DNA from: Acidobacteriaceae bacterium
GTDB taxonomy: Bacteria; Acidobacteriota; Terriglobia; Terriglobales; Acidobacteriaceae
Length of the DNA stretch: 35,006 bases
Assembly (NCBI GenBank): GCA_030038195.1
Contig: JASHPJ010000056.1
Location: 1-35,006, forward strand
Direction of reading: 5' to 3'
Position 1 is the first letter of the stretch, and each line of letters starts with the position of its first letter. This document shows, piece after piece, positions 1 to 8,460 of the stretch. The translations under genes and the position numbers were made by a program. The notes under the pieces were generated by a model, which made no database searches, was not told where the DNA came from, and saw only the letters and a program-made list of their open reading frames with translations.

Positions 1-200
1 GCCTTACTCGCCCGATCTGAACCCCATCGAAAACTTCTTTGCCAAACTAAAAGCCCTGTTGCGCAAAGCGGCCAGGCGGTCCACGGAGACCCTATGGGAG
101 GAAATCGCCGGCCTGCTCAACTCGGTCTCTCCCGAGGAATGCTCAAACTATTTCGAGGCTTGCGGTTATGTATACACTTAAATCGAAAATGCTCTAAAGC
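1..200 (+). mobile_element. Right end of an IS630-type insertion sequence
   Basis: The transposase C-terminus occupies 2-181. The next bases read aatcgaaaatgctctaaagc, then the composition shifts back to GC-rich sequence. IS630 elements end a few tens of bases after the transposase stop and duplicate a TA dinucleotide; a TA lies inside this stretch. The exact end is an estimate because the left end is absent. Confidence 0.45.
2..181 (+). CDS. IS630-family transposase, C-terminal fragment (runs off left edge)
   Basis: The reading frame is open from the left edge to a TAA at 179-181. It begins with PYSPDLNPIENFFAKLK, the hallmark of the last catalytic block of IS630/Tc1-mariner DDE transposases, in which the Glu of NPIE is the third acidic residue. 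About 40 further residues close the protein (ending EACGYVYT), a normal C-terminus for the family. The rest of the gene lies outside the window, so whether the element is intact cannot be judged. The A/T-richer stretch directly after the stop (to about position 200) is where the element's terminal inverted repeat would be expected. The partner repeat is not in the window, so the boundary is inference. Confidence 0.85.
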   Translation, partial: PYSPDLNPIENFFAKLKALLRKAARRSTETLWEEIAGLLNSVSPEECSNYFEACGYVYT

Positions 201-289
201 CGTGGGGTTTACCGATCCCAGATTGGCGACTCTAAACGGTTGCTACCTGACAGGAACTCCCCTGGGCTCGATATCTTCCACAAGCTCTG

Positions 290-2716
290 TCATTGGCCTA
301 CAATGGTCACCAGCGCGCTGTCAGGCCCGCTCCACGCCTGCGCGCCGTCGTGCGTAAACTGACCAGACGCATTGTTCCAGTGCAAGTGCGTGATGCTGCT
401 CTCGCCCTTCTCGTAGGCGTAGGTCTTTCCGTCGTCGTTGTACAAGGTGAACGCGCCGTCCGCGCCCGGATACACGCGAATGCTCGCGATGCTCTGCGGC
501 TCGTTCGTACTCAGAATTTCGCTGCCCAGCGGAACGATCGATCCCGCCCGCACAAACAGCGGAATCGTGGCGATCGGCGCCGAAACCTCGATCGTCGCGC
601 CGCCCTTCACGCGTTCGTTGGTCCAGTAGTTGTACCAGTCGCTTCCCGCCGGCAGATAAACCTTGCGGCTCGTCGCTCCTTGCTCCGTCACCGGCGCCAC
701 CAGAAACGCCGGCCCGAACATGTACTCGTCGCCAATCTTCGCCACATGCGGATCATCCGGAAAATCCATGAACAGCGCCCGCATATACGGCGCGCCCGTC
801 TTGTAGCTGAAGTAACCCAGCGAATAGATATAAGGCAGCAGTTGATAGCGCAGCCGCAGGTACTTTGCCAGGATCGGCTCGGCCTGACTGCCGTACGCCC
901 AGACCTCGTTGTGTTCCCTTTCTCCGTGGGCTCGCATCACCGGCTGGAAAACTCCCCACTCGAACCAGCGCACAAACAGCTCTGGATAATCTTCGTAATT
1001 GCCCACGTTTTCCCGTGCGTCTGAAGGGTCAACCAATGGTGTATGCGCCGCGTGGTACGTGGAGGGGATCGACGGCGAGAAGAACCCGGCGATATCGGTA
1101 TCCCAATAGGGCATGCCGCTGGCGGCAAAATCCAGTCCGGCAGGGATGGAACGCTTCAACATGTCCCAGGTCGACATGATGTCGCTCGACCAGAACACGG
1201 TTCCGTTCCGTTGCGCCCCAAGGTATGCCGCGCGGGCAAGGGAAAAAACCCGGTGGCTGTCGCCAAAATCGCGCCGGAATCCCTCGTAGACTGAAGCCGT
1301 GTGAAATAAGGGATAGACGTTGTAATAACGCGTCCCCGAGCCGACATAGAAGAAGTCCGGGGCCGGGTCGATGTCTGGCTCCGTTTCGTCGAGCCAGATG
1401 TAATCAAAGCCATACGGCTTCACGTAGCGATCCCGAATCGACTCCCACCACCATTTGGCGGCGGCCGGGTTGGTTGTATCGATGTTGGGGCCGATTGTGT
1501 CCTTGAAGTGACCGAAGTCCGGAGTGCCATCCGCAGCGTGAATGAGCCAGCCCTTTTGCCGCAGCATGTCGTAATACCGCGTGCCGGGAGCAAAGTGCGG
1601 CCAGACGCTGAGCAGGGTCGTGATGCCCATTGCATGAAGCTGTTTGTTCATCGCGGCTGGATCGGGCCAGCGTGCCGGGTCCAGATCCAGTTCGCCTTGT
1701 CTCGTCATGTTCAGGAAGTCCACCACCAGCACATCGAGCGGCAAGTGGCGATCGCGATAGCCCTTGGCGACATTCATGAGCTGGTCCTGCGTGGGATAGA
1801 TCGCCTTGCTCTGGATGTAGCCGTATGCCGCCTTCGGCAACATGTGCGCGACGCCGGTGAGCTGGCGATAGCCCTCGTAGACCTGGTCGGTATCATCGCC
1901 GGTGATGACAAAGAAAGAGACCCGGTCTCCCACCTCGGATGACCAGATGTTCCGCAGGTTGAAACCAAGGTCAACAGTGGTTTTGGAGGGGTTGTCCCAG
2001 ATCAGGCCGTAGTCGCGGCTCGACACCAGGAAGGGAACGCAGACACTCTCTCCACCAACCGCGTTGTATTCATGCCAGCACTCGACGCGATGGTCGCGGA
2101 GATCGAGAAAGCCCTGCTGGTGCTGGCCCAGGCCGTAGTAGTGCTCCCCGGCCGGCGCATCGAAGGTTGCAGAAACGCGGTAGCCGGGAGCAGTCTTTTT
2201 CCCGTTTTCCGCGCTCCCTGCAGACCCCTCCGGCCGGTTGGGAAACATGAACCAGTTGCGCATGGTCAGCAAAGGCTTGCCAGACGCCGTCGTGATCGAG
2301 ATCGTGTCATCGTATGGCCCTCTCGCCCGAGGGCCGCTGCCGAAATAGCGCTGCCTCAGCGACTGGTTCAACGCGTCGAGCGGCATGGCATGAGGCGGTG
2401 GCAGGTTCTCGGGGGCAACACGGACGACCATTCGCCCGGATCGAATGACGTCGTATCCGCTGGAATCATGCTCGTGGCTCCAGCCAGTCATCGATGGCGT
2501 GCCCACGAATCCATATCCAGGGGCTGCGAGGGCCTCAGCCTTATCCGAGCTCAAGGTGATTCGAACGATATTGGGAGCGTACGGCTCCACAACCACCGTG
2601 TTGCCATGGCGAGCCAGGACAATTTGTGTCTCTGCCGCACCTGCAGGCCGCCCCCCAAGCAACAGGACTCCCAACCCGATAACCAGCACGTTCCTGCAAA
2701 CGAAAGCGTTCAGCAC
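290..2716 (-). CDS. Secreted GH31 glycoside hydrolase (alpha-xylosidase/alpha-glucosidase type)
   Basis: The 808-residue protein hydrolyses terminal alpha-glycosidic bonds by the retaining GH31 mechanism. Residues 1-28 look like a signal peptide (a hydrophobic VLVIGLGVLLLGG core, cleavage near AGA-AE), so it should act outside the cytoplasm. The galactose-mutarotase-like N-domain spans roughly 30-280, and the (beta/alpha)8 barrel begins near 300. The nucleophile region WLDETEPD puts the catalytic Asp at about 443. The acid/base Asp is at about 512 in FWSSDIMSTW, followed by the PYWDTDIAGF motif near 536-545. A beta-sandwich tail follows. WLDxxEPD plus WSSDIxSTW resembles xyloglucan-active alpha-xylosidases more than maltase-type members; this is a family impression, so substrate is uncertain. 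It is monocistronic and faces away from the next gene, with a perfect palindrome about 145 bases upstream. No truncation is seen. Confidence 0.93.
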   Translation of the reverse strand: MLNAFVCRNVLVIGLGVLLLGGRPAGAAETQIVLARHGNTVVVEPYAPNIVRITLSSDKAEALAAPGYGFVGTPSMTGWSHEHDSSGYDVIRSGRMVVRVAPENLPPPHAMPLDALNQSLRQRYFGSGPRARGPYDDTISITTASGKPLLTMRNWFMFPNRPEGSAGSAENGKKTAPGYRVSATFDAPAGEHYYGLGQHQQGFLDLRDHRVECWHEYNAVGGESVCVPFLVSSRDYGLIWDNPSKTTVDLGFNLRNIWSSEVGDRVSFFVITGDDTDQVYEGYRQLTGVAHMLPKAAYGYIQSKAIYPTQDQLMNVAKGYRDRHLPLDVLVVDFLNMTRQGELDLDPARWPDPAAMNKQLHAMGITTLLSVWPHFAPGTRYYDMLRQKGWLIHAADGTPDFGHFKDTIGPNIDTTNPAAAKWWWESIRDRYVKPYGFDYIWLDETEPDIDPAPDFFYVGSGTRYYNVYPLFHTASVYEGFRRDFGDSHRVFSLARAAYLGAQRNGTVFWSSDIMSTWDMLKRSIPAGLDFAASGMPYWDTDIAGFFSPSIPSTYHAAHTPLVDPSDARENVGNYEDYPELFVRWFEWGVFQPVMRAHGEREHNEVWAYGSQAEPILAKYLRLRYQLLPYIYSLGYFSYKTGAPYMRALFMDFPDDPHVAKIGDEYMFGPAFLVAPVTEQGATSRKVYLPAGSDWYNYWTNERVKGGATIEVSAPIATIPLFVRAGSIVPLGSEILSTNEPQSIASIRVYPGADGAFTLYNDDGKTYAYEKGESSITHLHWNNASGQFTHDGAQAWSGPDSALVTIVGQ

Positions 2717-3485
2717 TCGTTCTCCCTCCCCGAGCTTTCCACTAACCCAAACCCGTAAAAGTCCTTCAGCCGCCTGCCGACCCGAAGGCCCTCACGCCTA
2801 AAAAGCACAAAACCGATTTACAAAAGGAAAGCTTCTTCTTGAGAAGGCAAAAGCGACAAGTAAAACACGGTGTTTTACCGTATTGCCGCGACAGATGGAT
2901 TGTTTTTCTCAGTCTTTTTATGGAGGTTGCAGCCGTCGAGCCGAACGATCTTTTACAGTAAAAACCCTGTATCTGCAAATTCCCGGCGCGTTGAACGGCG
3001 CGCCTGGCATGGTTGCAGTCCCGTCGGGCCCACTTCCCGCGTGAAAAACCGCAGCAAAGATACAGTCTGGTGATTCAAAATGGGTTACCGGGCCGTTTCC
3101 GGCAGGTGGACTACTGTTAAAGAGCCGCCTCATGCCATCTGTGCGCTATTGGAGGAGGGTCTTGACAAGGGGCCGTTCCCTTCGTTCTACTGCTCTGCGC
3201 GGCCCATTACGCTCAATGCGGTGGGCTCTGTAAATTGATTTTGTTCTCCGGCCATGACCTGTCAGTGTCTTGCCTGGTTCCGTGGGAAAGCGTTTCCTGG
3301 AGCCGCGTCAAGATATATGATCCGGTCGTGCTGCAAGGAATCGGCTGCTCGGGTGCCGAAATCACTATCGTTTCGTTCGAATTGCCAGCCATCTGCAGGA
3401 AAGTGAAAACCAGGGATTCACAGCCAGGCATACAAAGCGGATCCTGTTTCGTTCTGCTCGCCCTTCGGATGCCAGTGAGGATGAG
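2717..3485. other. 769-base intergenic region between divergent genes
   Basis: No convincing gene was found. Short open frames here lack ribosome binding sites and family resemblance. The region must hold the promoter of the GH31 gene (minus) and that of the gene at 3486 (plus). It contains the perfect palindrome at 2860-2878 and a looser GGAAA-GCG-TTTCC inverted repeat at 3285-3297. Confidence 0.6.
2860..2878. promoter_or_regulatory. Perfect 19-base palindrome, candidate operator for the GH31 gene
   Basis: GTAAAACAC-G-GTGTTTTAC is a 9+1+9 perfect inverted repeat seen directly in the sequence. It lies 144-162 bases upstream of the GH31 start, in A/T-richer sequence than its surroundings. A symmetric site of this size suits a dimeric helix-turn-helix repressor or activator, as is common upstream of glycoside hydrolases. 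No regulator gene is adjacent, so the binding protein is unknown. Confidence 0.5.
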
Positions 3486-4799
3486 ATGAAATCGGTTGCT
3501 GAATCACCGCCAGGCCGGGAAACCTCTCACGTACAGCCGGAGGCGGTCGAGGTAAACCGGGAAGTCGTGCTGCGCGAGCTCGAGAATATTCTCGCCAGCC
3601 ACTATTTTCAGCACGCGGGCCGCTGCAAGCAGTTCCTCCGCTACGTCGTCGAGCACAAGCTGGAGGGCCACCAGGAGAAGCTCAAGGAGCGCACGATCGG
3701 GACGGAGGTGTTTCACCGTCCTCCCGGCTATGCCACCGGTGAGGATCCTGTGGTGCGTGTCCAGGCGGGCGAAGTGCGCCGTCGCCTTGAGCAGTATTAT
3801 CTGACCGCGGCAGACGATTCGCCCATTCGCATCGAGCTTCCTGTCGGCTCATATTCGCCTGTTTTCCAGAGTCGCGCCGTCGCTGTGCCACCCACGCATC
3901 CGCTGTATCGCCGCATCAACGGGTCTGCCGTTGAACCGGAGCGGCACCGTATCCGCCCGTTCCTGTTCACGGCCCTGGCGCTCATCCTGGCTCTGGCCGC
4001 CGTGCTCACCGCGTTTGCCGTGCATCGCTGGGCGCTTCAGAAGTCCGCCCTCGAGCAATTCTGGAGCCCGGTCTTCGCCACCCGCCAGCCCGTGCTCATC
4101 TGCCTGGCCAAGCCCATCGCCTACCGGCCCAACGAGGACATCTACCGGCTCTACTCGCGCACCCATCCGGGGACCTTCAGGACCGAGGCCGAGCGTGCCA
4201 ACACTCCGCTCCCGCTCGATCCCAACACCAGGCTGACCTGGGGCGACATGTTCATCTACACGGACTACGGCGTAGCCGCTGGCGATGTCTACGCCGCCAC
4301 GGCTATCTCCACTCTCCTTGGCCGCATCGACAAGCCCAGCCAGTTGCGCATCGGCGCAAACTACACCTACGCCGACCTGCGCAACTCGCCCGCCGTGGTC
4401 ATTGGCGGCTTCAATAACAAGTGGACCATGCAGCTCACCTCCAGCCTCCACTATGCATTTGTTGAAGACAACGAAGATTACTCAATCCGCGAGCACGTCC
4501 CCGGCGGCCGCGTGTGGCACACCCGGCTCGGCCCGCAGGGCGAAACCCTCGAAGACTTCGGCATCGTCACCCGCCTGCTGGACTCCAAGACCGGCCAGTT
4601 CACCATCACCGTGGCCGGCATTGGTCCTAAAGGCACCCAGGCCGCCGGCGAGTTCGTAGCCAACGCCCAGAACCTCAGGGAAGGCCTGCACAATGCTCCG
4701 GCAAACTGGCAGAATGGCAACCTGGAGATCGTCATCCAGACCACGGTCACTGACTCGGTCGCCGGCCCTCCGCACGCCATCGCCGCCTACTATTGGTAG
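3486..4799 (+). CDS. Single-pass membrane protein with acidobacterial-type N-terminal domain
   Basis: The 437-residue protein starts at an ATG preceded by GAGG with good spacing. Residues about 25-125 form a basic, helical cytoplasmic domain (LENILASHYFQHAGRCKQFL...; VRVQAGEVRRRLEQYY; then IRIELPVGSYSPVF). I associate this arrangement with many Acidobacteriota proteins, where it is fused to diverse C-terminal parts; its role is not known to me, and the basic helices would allow DNA or protein binding. Residues about 159-179 form one strong transmembrane helix. The remaining 250 or so residues would lie outside the membrane and match no family I recognise. They include a conserved-looking segment around VVIGGFNNKWT. 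It lies upstream of the dehydratase gene on the same strand with a 91-base gap, so cotranscription is possible. It could be a one-component membrane sensor, by inference only. Confidence 0.75.
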   Translation: MKSVAESPPGRETSHVQPEAVEVNREVVLRELENILASHYFQHAGRCKQFLRYVVEHKLEGHQEKLKERTIGTEVFHRPPGYATGEDPVVRVQAGEVRRRLEQYYLTAADDSPIRIELPVGSYSPVFQSRAVAVPPTHPLYRRINGSAVEPERHRIRPFLFTALALILALAAVLTAFAVHRWALQKSALEQFWSPVFATRQPVLICLAKPIAYRPNEDIYRLYSRTHPGTFRTEAERANTPLPLDPNTRLTWGDMFIYTDYGVAAGDVYAATAISTLLGRIDKPSQLRIGANYTYADLRNSPAVVIGGFNNKWTMQLTSSLHYAFVEDNEDYSIREHVPGGRVWHTRLGPQGETLEDFGIVTRLLDSKTGQFTITVAGIGPKGTQAAGEFVANAQNLREGLHNAPANWQNGNLEIVIQTTVTDSVAGPPHAIAAYYW

Positions 4800-4890
4800 C
4801 GCACGACACTGCCATCATCCATGGCGCCCTGCGCGTCATCGCCGCCGTGCAGAAAAAATAGCGGCGCACCGCTCACGAAAGGAACGCGCG

Positions 4891-6609
4891 ATGCCCAACG
4901 GTCTGCGCAAAGGACTGACCAGCTACGGCGATGATGCCTTCTCGCTCTTTCTTCGCAAAGCCTTCATCAAGGCCATGGGATACTCCGACGATGCCCTCGA
5001 CCGCCCCATCGTCGGCATCACCAACACCTACAGCGACTACAACCCCTGCCACGGCAACGTCCCCGACCTCATCGAGAGCGCCCGACGCGGTGTCCTGCTC
5101 GCCGGCGGCATGCCCATGGTCTTCCCCACCATCTCCATCCACGAAAGCTTCGCCCACCCCACCTCGATGTTCCTGCGCAACCTCATGGCCATGGACACCG
5201 AAGAGATGATCCGCGCCCAGCCCATGGACGCTGTCGTCGTTATCGGCGGCTGCGACAAGACCCTCCCCGCGCAGGTCATGGCCGCCGCCAGCGCAGATAT
5301 CCCAGCCGTCGTCGTTCCCACCGGCCCCATGGTCGTCGGCCATCATCGCGGAGAAGTCCTCGGTGCCTGCACCGATTGCCGCCGTCTCTGGAGCCAATAC
5401 CGCGCCGGCCAGATCGACGAAGCCGAAATCGACCGCATCAGCGGCCGCCTCGCGCCCTCCGTGGGCACCTGCATGGTGATGGGTACGGCCAGCACCATGG
5501 CCTGCGTCCTTGAAGCCATGGGCCTCGCACTGCCCCTGAGTGCAACCGCACCCGCCGTCCATGCCGACCGCCGTCGCATCGCCGAAGCCAGCGGCAAGCG
5601 CGCTGCAGAGATAGCCCTCGCCGCCGTGCCGAGTCCCAGTCAGCTCATCACTGCCGCCTCCGTGCGCAACGCCATGATCGTCCTCCAGGCCATCGGCGGC
5701 TCTACGAACGGTATCATCCATCTCACTGCCATCGCCGGCCGCGCCGGCATCCCGCTCGACCTCGACGCCTTCGACCGCCTCGGCCGCGAAGTCCCTGTGC
5801 TCATCGATCTCAAACCCTCCGGCGCGCACTACATGGAGCACCTGCACCACGTCGGCGGCCTTCCCGCGCTGCTGCGCGAGCTGGCGCCACTTCTCGACCT
5901 CGGCGCGCCCACCGTCGCCGGCGGCACGCTCGCAGACATCATCGCCGGCGCCGAGCAGGTACCCAATCAGGACGTGATCCGCACTCTCGCCGCCCCGCTC
6001 AAGCCGCAGGGCGCAATGGCCATCCTTCGCGGCAACCTTGCCCCGCACGGCGCAGTCATCAAGCAATCCGCCGCCTCGCCCGAGCTGCTCCAGCACACCG
6101 GCCGCGCCGTCGTCTTCCACTCCATCGAAGACATGGCCGCGCGCATCGATTCCCCTGGCCTCGACGTCGCTCCCGACGACATCCTCGTTCTCCGCAACGC
6201 CGGTCCCAAGGGCGCGCCCGGCATGCCCGAGGCCGGCTACCTGCCCATCCCCGTGAAGCTAGCGCGCCAGGGCGTCAAAGACATGGTCCGTATCTCCGAC
6301 GCGCGCATGAGCGGCACCGCCTTCGGTACCATCGTTCTCCACATCGCGCCCGAGTCCGCTGTCGGCGGCCCGCTCGCCATCGTCCAGACCGGCGATCGCA
6401 TCCAGCTCGACGTACCCGCCCGCCGCCTTGAACTCCTCATCGACGAAGTCGAGCTCACCCGCCGCCTAGGCGTCTGGCAAAAGCAGCCGCCCCACCGCAC
6501 CCCCGCCACGCGCGGCTACGCCAGGCTCTTTGAAGACCAAGTCCTCCAGGCCGACCAGGGCTGCGACTTCGACTTCCTCCTCCGCGAAGGCCCCGCTGGG
6601 AAAAGATAA
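4891..6609 (+). CDS. IlvD/Edd-family sugar-acid (pentonate-type) dehydratase
   Basis: The 572-residue enzyme would remove water from an aldonic acid to give a 2-keto-3-deoxy acid, using an Fe-S cluster and Mg2+ in the cytoplasm. The cluster Cys are visible: C53 in NPCHGN, C121 in GGCDKT and C194 in GTCMVMGTAST. The C-terminal motif SDARMSGTAFGTIVLH (Ser at about 474 as the likely catalytic base) matches the L-arabinonate/D-xylonate dehydratase branch rather than true IlvD, so a branched-chain amino acid role is less likely. The ATG at 4891 was chosen because GAAAGGAAC precedes it and the family N-terminus begins there. An in-frame extension back to 4693 would overlap the previous gene and lacks family similarity. 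It precedes the glycolate oxidase genes, consistent with a sugar-acid route that releases a C2 unit. Exact substrate unknown. Confidence 0.9.
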   Translation: MPNGLRKGLTSYGDDAFSLFLRKAFIKAMGYSDDALDRPIVGITNTYSDYNPCHGNVPDLIESARRGVLLAGGMPMVFPTISIHESFAHPTSMFLRNLMAMDTEEMIRAQPMDAVVVIGGCDKTLPAQVMAAASADIPAVVVPTGPMVVGHHRGEVLGACTDCRRLWSQYRAGQIDEAEIDRISGRLAPSVGTCMVMGTASTMACVLEAMGLALPLSATAPAVHADRRRIAEASGKRAAEIALAAVPSPSQLITAASVRNAMIVLQAIGGSTNGIIHLTAIAGRAGIPLDLDAFDRLGREVPVLIDLKPSGAHYMEHLHHVGGLPALLRELAPLLDLGAPTVAGGTLADIIAGAEQVPNQDVIRTLAAPLKPQGAMAILRGNLAPHGAVIKQSAASPELLQHTGRAVVFHSIEDMAARIDSPGLDVAPDDILVLRNAGPKGAPGMPEAGYLPIPVKLARQGVKDMVRISDARMSGTAFGTIVLHIAPESAVGGPLAIVQTGDRIQLDVPARRLELLIDEVELTRRLGVWQKQPPHRTPATRGYARLFEDQVLQADQGCDFDFLLREGPAGKR

Positions 6610-6623
6610 ATTCAGACTTTGTT

Positions 6624-6670
6624 ATCCTGAGCGAAGTCCGCCGCGGCGGAGAGTTGAAGGATCTGCGGTT
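6624..6670 (+). repeat. Interspersed repeat, short form (copy 1 of 3)
   Basis: The core reads atcctgagcgaag, then the perfect hairpin tccgcc-gc-ggcgga, then gagttgaaggatctgcggtt. The same ends (cctgagcga... and ...tgcggtt) recur at 6733-6810 and 26929-27009. I know this family of short non-coding repeats from acidobacterial genomes. Here the single hairpin sits between the gcgaag and gag blocks. Confidence 0.75.
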
Positions 6671-6732
6671 GCTCTTGTAGTTGTCTTTACATAGTGCCCT
6701 GTAACTGAAGTTCATGGCATAAATACGGCTGT

Positions 6733-6810
6733 CGTCCTGAGCGAGGTTTGGCCGATTTTTGGCCAAAGGGAGTCGAAGGTCGGAGATCCGCCGTGGTGGA
6801 ACCTGCGGTT
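6733..6810 (+). repeat. Interspersed repeat, long form with two hairpins (copy 2 of 3)
   Basis: The copy begins cgtcctgagcgagg. The first hairpin is tttggcc-gattttt-ggccaaa (6747-6767). It is followed by gggagtcgaaggtcggaga, then a second short hairpin tccgcc-gt-ggtgga, then acctgcggtt. Compared with copy 1 it carries an additional stem-loop between the gtcgaagg block and the terminal ctgcggtt. Confidence 0.75.
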
Positions 6811-6972
6811 TGGGAGGTCAACTTAGGATACGAACTTCTGGGACACCACACTAAAATCCGCACGGAGAATCGCTCCTTCCTATGCAGGCATTCGACACGA
6901 CCCAACCAAATTTCTCTAACATTCCGAACAAAAATCCTCCGCATCCCACCCACTTTCCCAAAACGTGGGAAC

Positions 6973-8460
6973 ATGTCCCAGTGCGAATCGGGTAACCTGT
7001 TTGCGACGATGCTTACCGCCGCACAGATCGCTGAACTCCGCGCCGCCGTTGGCCCCGACGGCCTCATCACCGGCGAAAGCCAGCTCCAGACCTACGAGTG
7101 CGACGGCCTCACCAACTTCCGCGTCCTGCCCGGCGCGGTCGTTCTCCCGCGCACCGCGGAGCAGGTGCAGGCCGCCGTCCGCGTCTGCGCGCGCCACAAG
7201 ATTCCCTTCGTCAGCCGCGGCGCGGGCACCGGCCTCAGCGGCGGCGCGCTCCCGGCCGCCGCCGGCGTGGTCATCAGCCTCGCGCGCATGAACCGCATCC
7301 TCGAGGTCAACATCCCTGACCGCTACGTCGTCGTCGAGCCCGGTGTCATCAACGCTCACGTCACGCAGCGCGTCGCGCCCAGCGGCTACTTCTACGCACC
7401 CGACCCGTCGTCGCAATCCGTCTGCACCATCGGCGGTAACGTGGCGGAAAACTCCGGCGGCGCGCACTGCCTCAAATACGGCTTCACCGTCACCCATACC
7501 CTCGCGCTCGACGTCGTTCTCCCCAATGGCGATCTCGTCACCTTCGGCTCGCCCGCGCTCGATGCGCCCGGCTACGATCTCGCCGGCGTCTTCGTCGGCT
7601 CCGAGGGCACGCTCGGCGTCACAACAAAAATTACGCTGCGCATCGTCAAGCGCCCCGAGGTTGTGCAGACCCTCCTCGCTGCATTCGCCTCGCCGCAAGC
7701 CGCCGGCCAGACCGTCAGCGACATCATCGCCGCCGGCATGCTGCCCTCCGCGATGGAAATCATGGACACGCTGGCCATCGAAGCCGCGGAAGCCGCCGTC
7801 CACGCGCACTACCCCATGTGCGGCGGCCTGCTTCTCGTCGAGCTCGACGGCCCTGCCATCGATGTCGCGACCCTGATGCACGAAACCCGCGCCCTCTGCG
7901 AGAAAAACGGCGCAACAGAAATTCGCGTCGCCCAATCCGAGCACGAACGCATGCTTGTCTGGAAGGGCCGCAAGGCCGCCTTTGCCGCCATGGGCCGCAT
8001 CTCGCCTAACTACATCGTCCAGGATGGCGTCATCCCGCGCACCGCGCTCCCTGAAGTCCTCACCGAAATCGACCGCATGGCTGCAGCCGTGAATCTGCGC
8101 GTCGCCAACGTCTTTCACGCCGGCGACGGCAACCTCCACCCGCTCGTCCTGTACGACCACGCCATCGCGGGCCAGGAAGAAATCGCCATCGATCTCTCCT
8201 ACCGCATCCTCCATCTCTGCGTCGACAAGGGTGGCTCCATCACCGGCGAGCATGGCGTGGGCAAGGAAAAGCAGCAGGCGCTCGGCTACATGTTCTCCGA
8301 GCCCGATCTCGCCACCATGCAGCTTATCCGCTGCGCCTTCGATCCCGACTCGATCGCCAACCCCGACAAGGTCTTTCCGCGCGCCCGTCTCTGCGCTGAC
8401 CGTCCCGGCCCCTATGCCCCACATCCGCTTGAAACCGCAGGCGTCGCGGAGATCTTCTGA
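6973..8460 (+). CDS. glcD: Glycolate oxidase subunit GlcD (FAD-linked)
   Basis: This is the FAD-containing catalytic subunit that oxidises glycolate (or a related 2-hydroxy acid) to glyoxylate. The FAD-binding PCMH fold is evident from SRGAGTGLSGGALP and SVCTIGGNVAENSGGAHCLKYG in the first half. The C-terminal FAD-oxidase domain ends with the signature GSITGEHGVGKEKQ. Length is about 495 residues from the ATG at 6973 (preceded by GTGGGA) or 483 from the ATG at 7009; the second start matches the usual beginning LTAAQIAELRAAVG, and neither has a strong ribosome site. The stop overlaps the glcE start by one base (TGATG), so the two are translationally coupled. Lactate or another 2-hydroxy acid cannot be excluded, but the adjacent E and F subunits favour glycolate. 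Confidence 0.92.
   Translation: MSQCESGNLFATMLTAAQIAELRAAVGPDGLITGESQLQTYECDGLTNFRVLPGAVVLPRTAEQVQAAVRVCARHKIPFVSRGAGTGLSGGALPAAAGVVISLARMNRILEVNIPDRYVVVEPGVINAHVTQRVAPSGYFYAPDPSSQSVCTIGGNVAENSGGAHCLKYGFTVTHTLALDVVLPNGDLVTFGSPALDAPGYDLAGVFVGSEGTLGVTTKITLRIVKRPEVVQTLLAAFASPQAAGQTVSDIIAAGMLPSAMEIMDTLAIEAAEAAVHAHYPMCGGLLLVELDGPAIDVATLMHETRALCEKNGATEIRVAQSEHERMLVWKGRKAAFAAMGRISPNYIVQDGVIPRTALPEVLTEIDRMAAAVNLRVANVFHAGDGNLHPLVLYDHAIAGQEEIAIDLSYRILHLCVDKGGSITGEHGVGKEKQQALGYMFSEPDLATMQLIRCAFDPDSIANPDKVFPRARLCADRPGPYAPHPLETAGVAEIF

Larger units (their letters stand above)
6610..6972. other. 363-base intergenic region carrying two interspersed repeats
   Basis: The gap between the dehydratase and glcD contains no gene. 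Two copies of the same dispersed repeat lie at 6624-6670 and 6733-6810. The last 160 bases before glcD are A/T-richer and probably hold the glc promoter, although no clear -35/-10 pair stands out. Confidence 0.6.

Noticed and set aside
3285..3297. GGAAA-GCG-TTTCC inverted repeat resembling a LacI-type operator
   Set aside because: The three-base centre does not fit the usual CG-centred LacI site, the arms are short, and it lies 190 bases from the next gene. Not strong enough to list as a site.
3235..3489. Possible 84-residue gene before 3486
   Set aside because: It has no ribosome binding site, no signal or domain, and overlaps the start of the well-supported gene at 3486.
4693..4890. N-terminal extension of the dehydratase
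   Set aside because: It would overlap the previous gene by over 100 bases, is Arg/Ser/Pro-rich without family similarity, and the ATG at 4891 has a ribosome site and the family's normal N-terminus.
4873..6120. 415-residue open frame antisense to the dehydratase
   Set aside because: It has the composition of a GC-rich shadow frame (Gly/Asp/Ala/His-rich) and no motif, and it lies opposite a well-supported enzyme.
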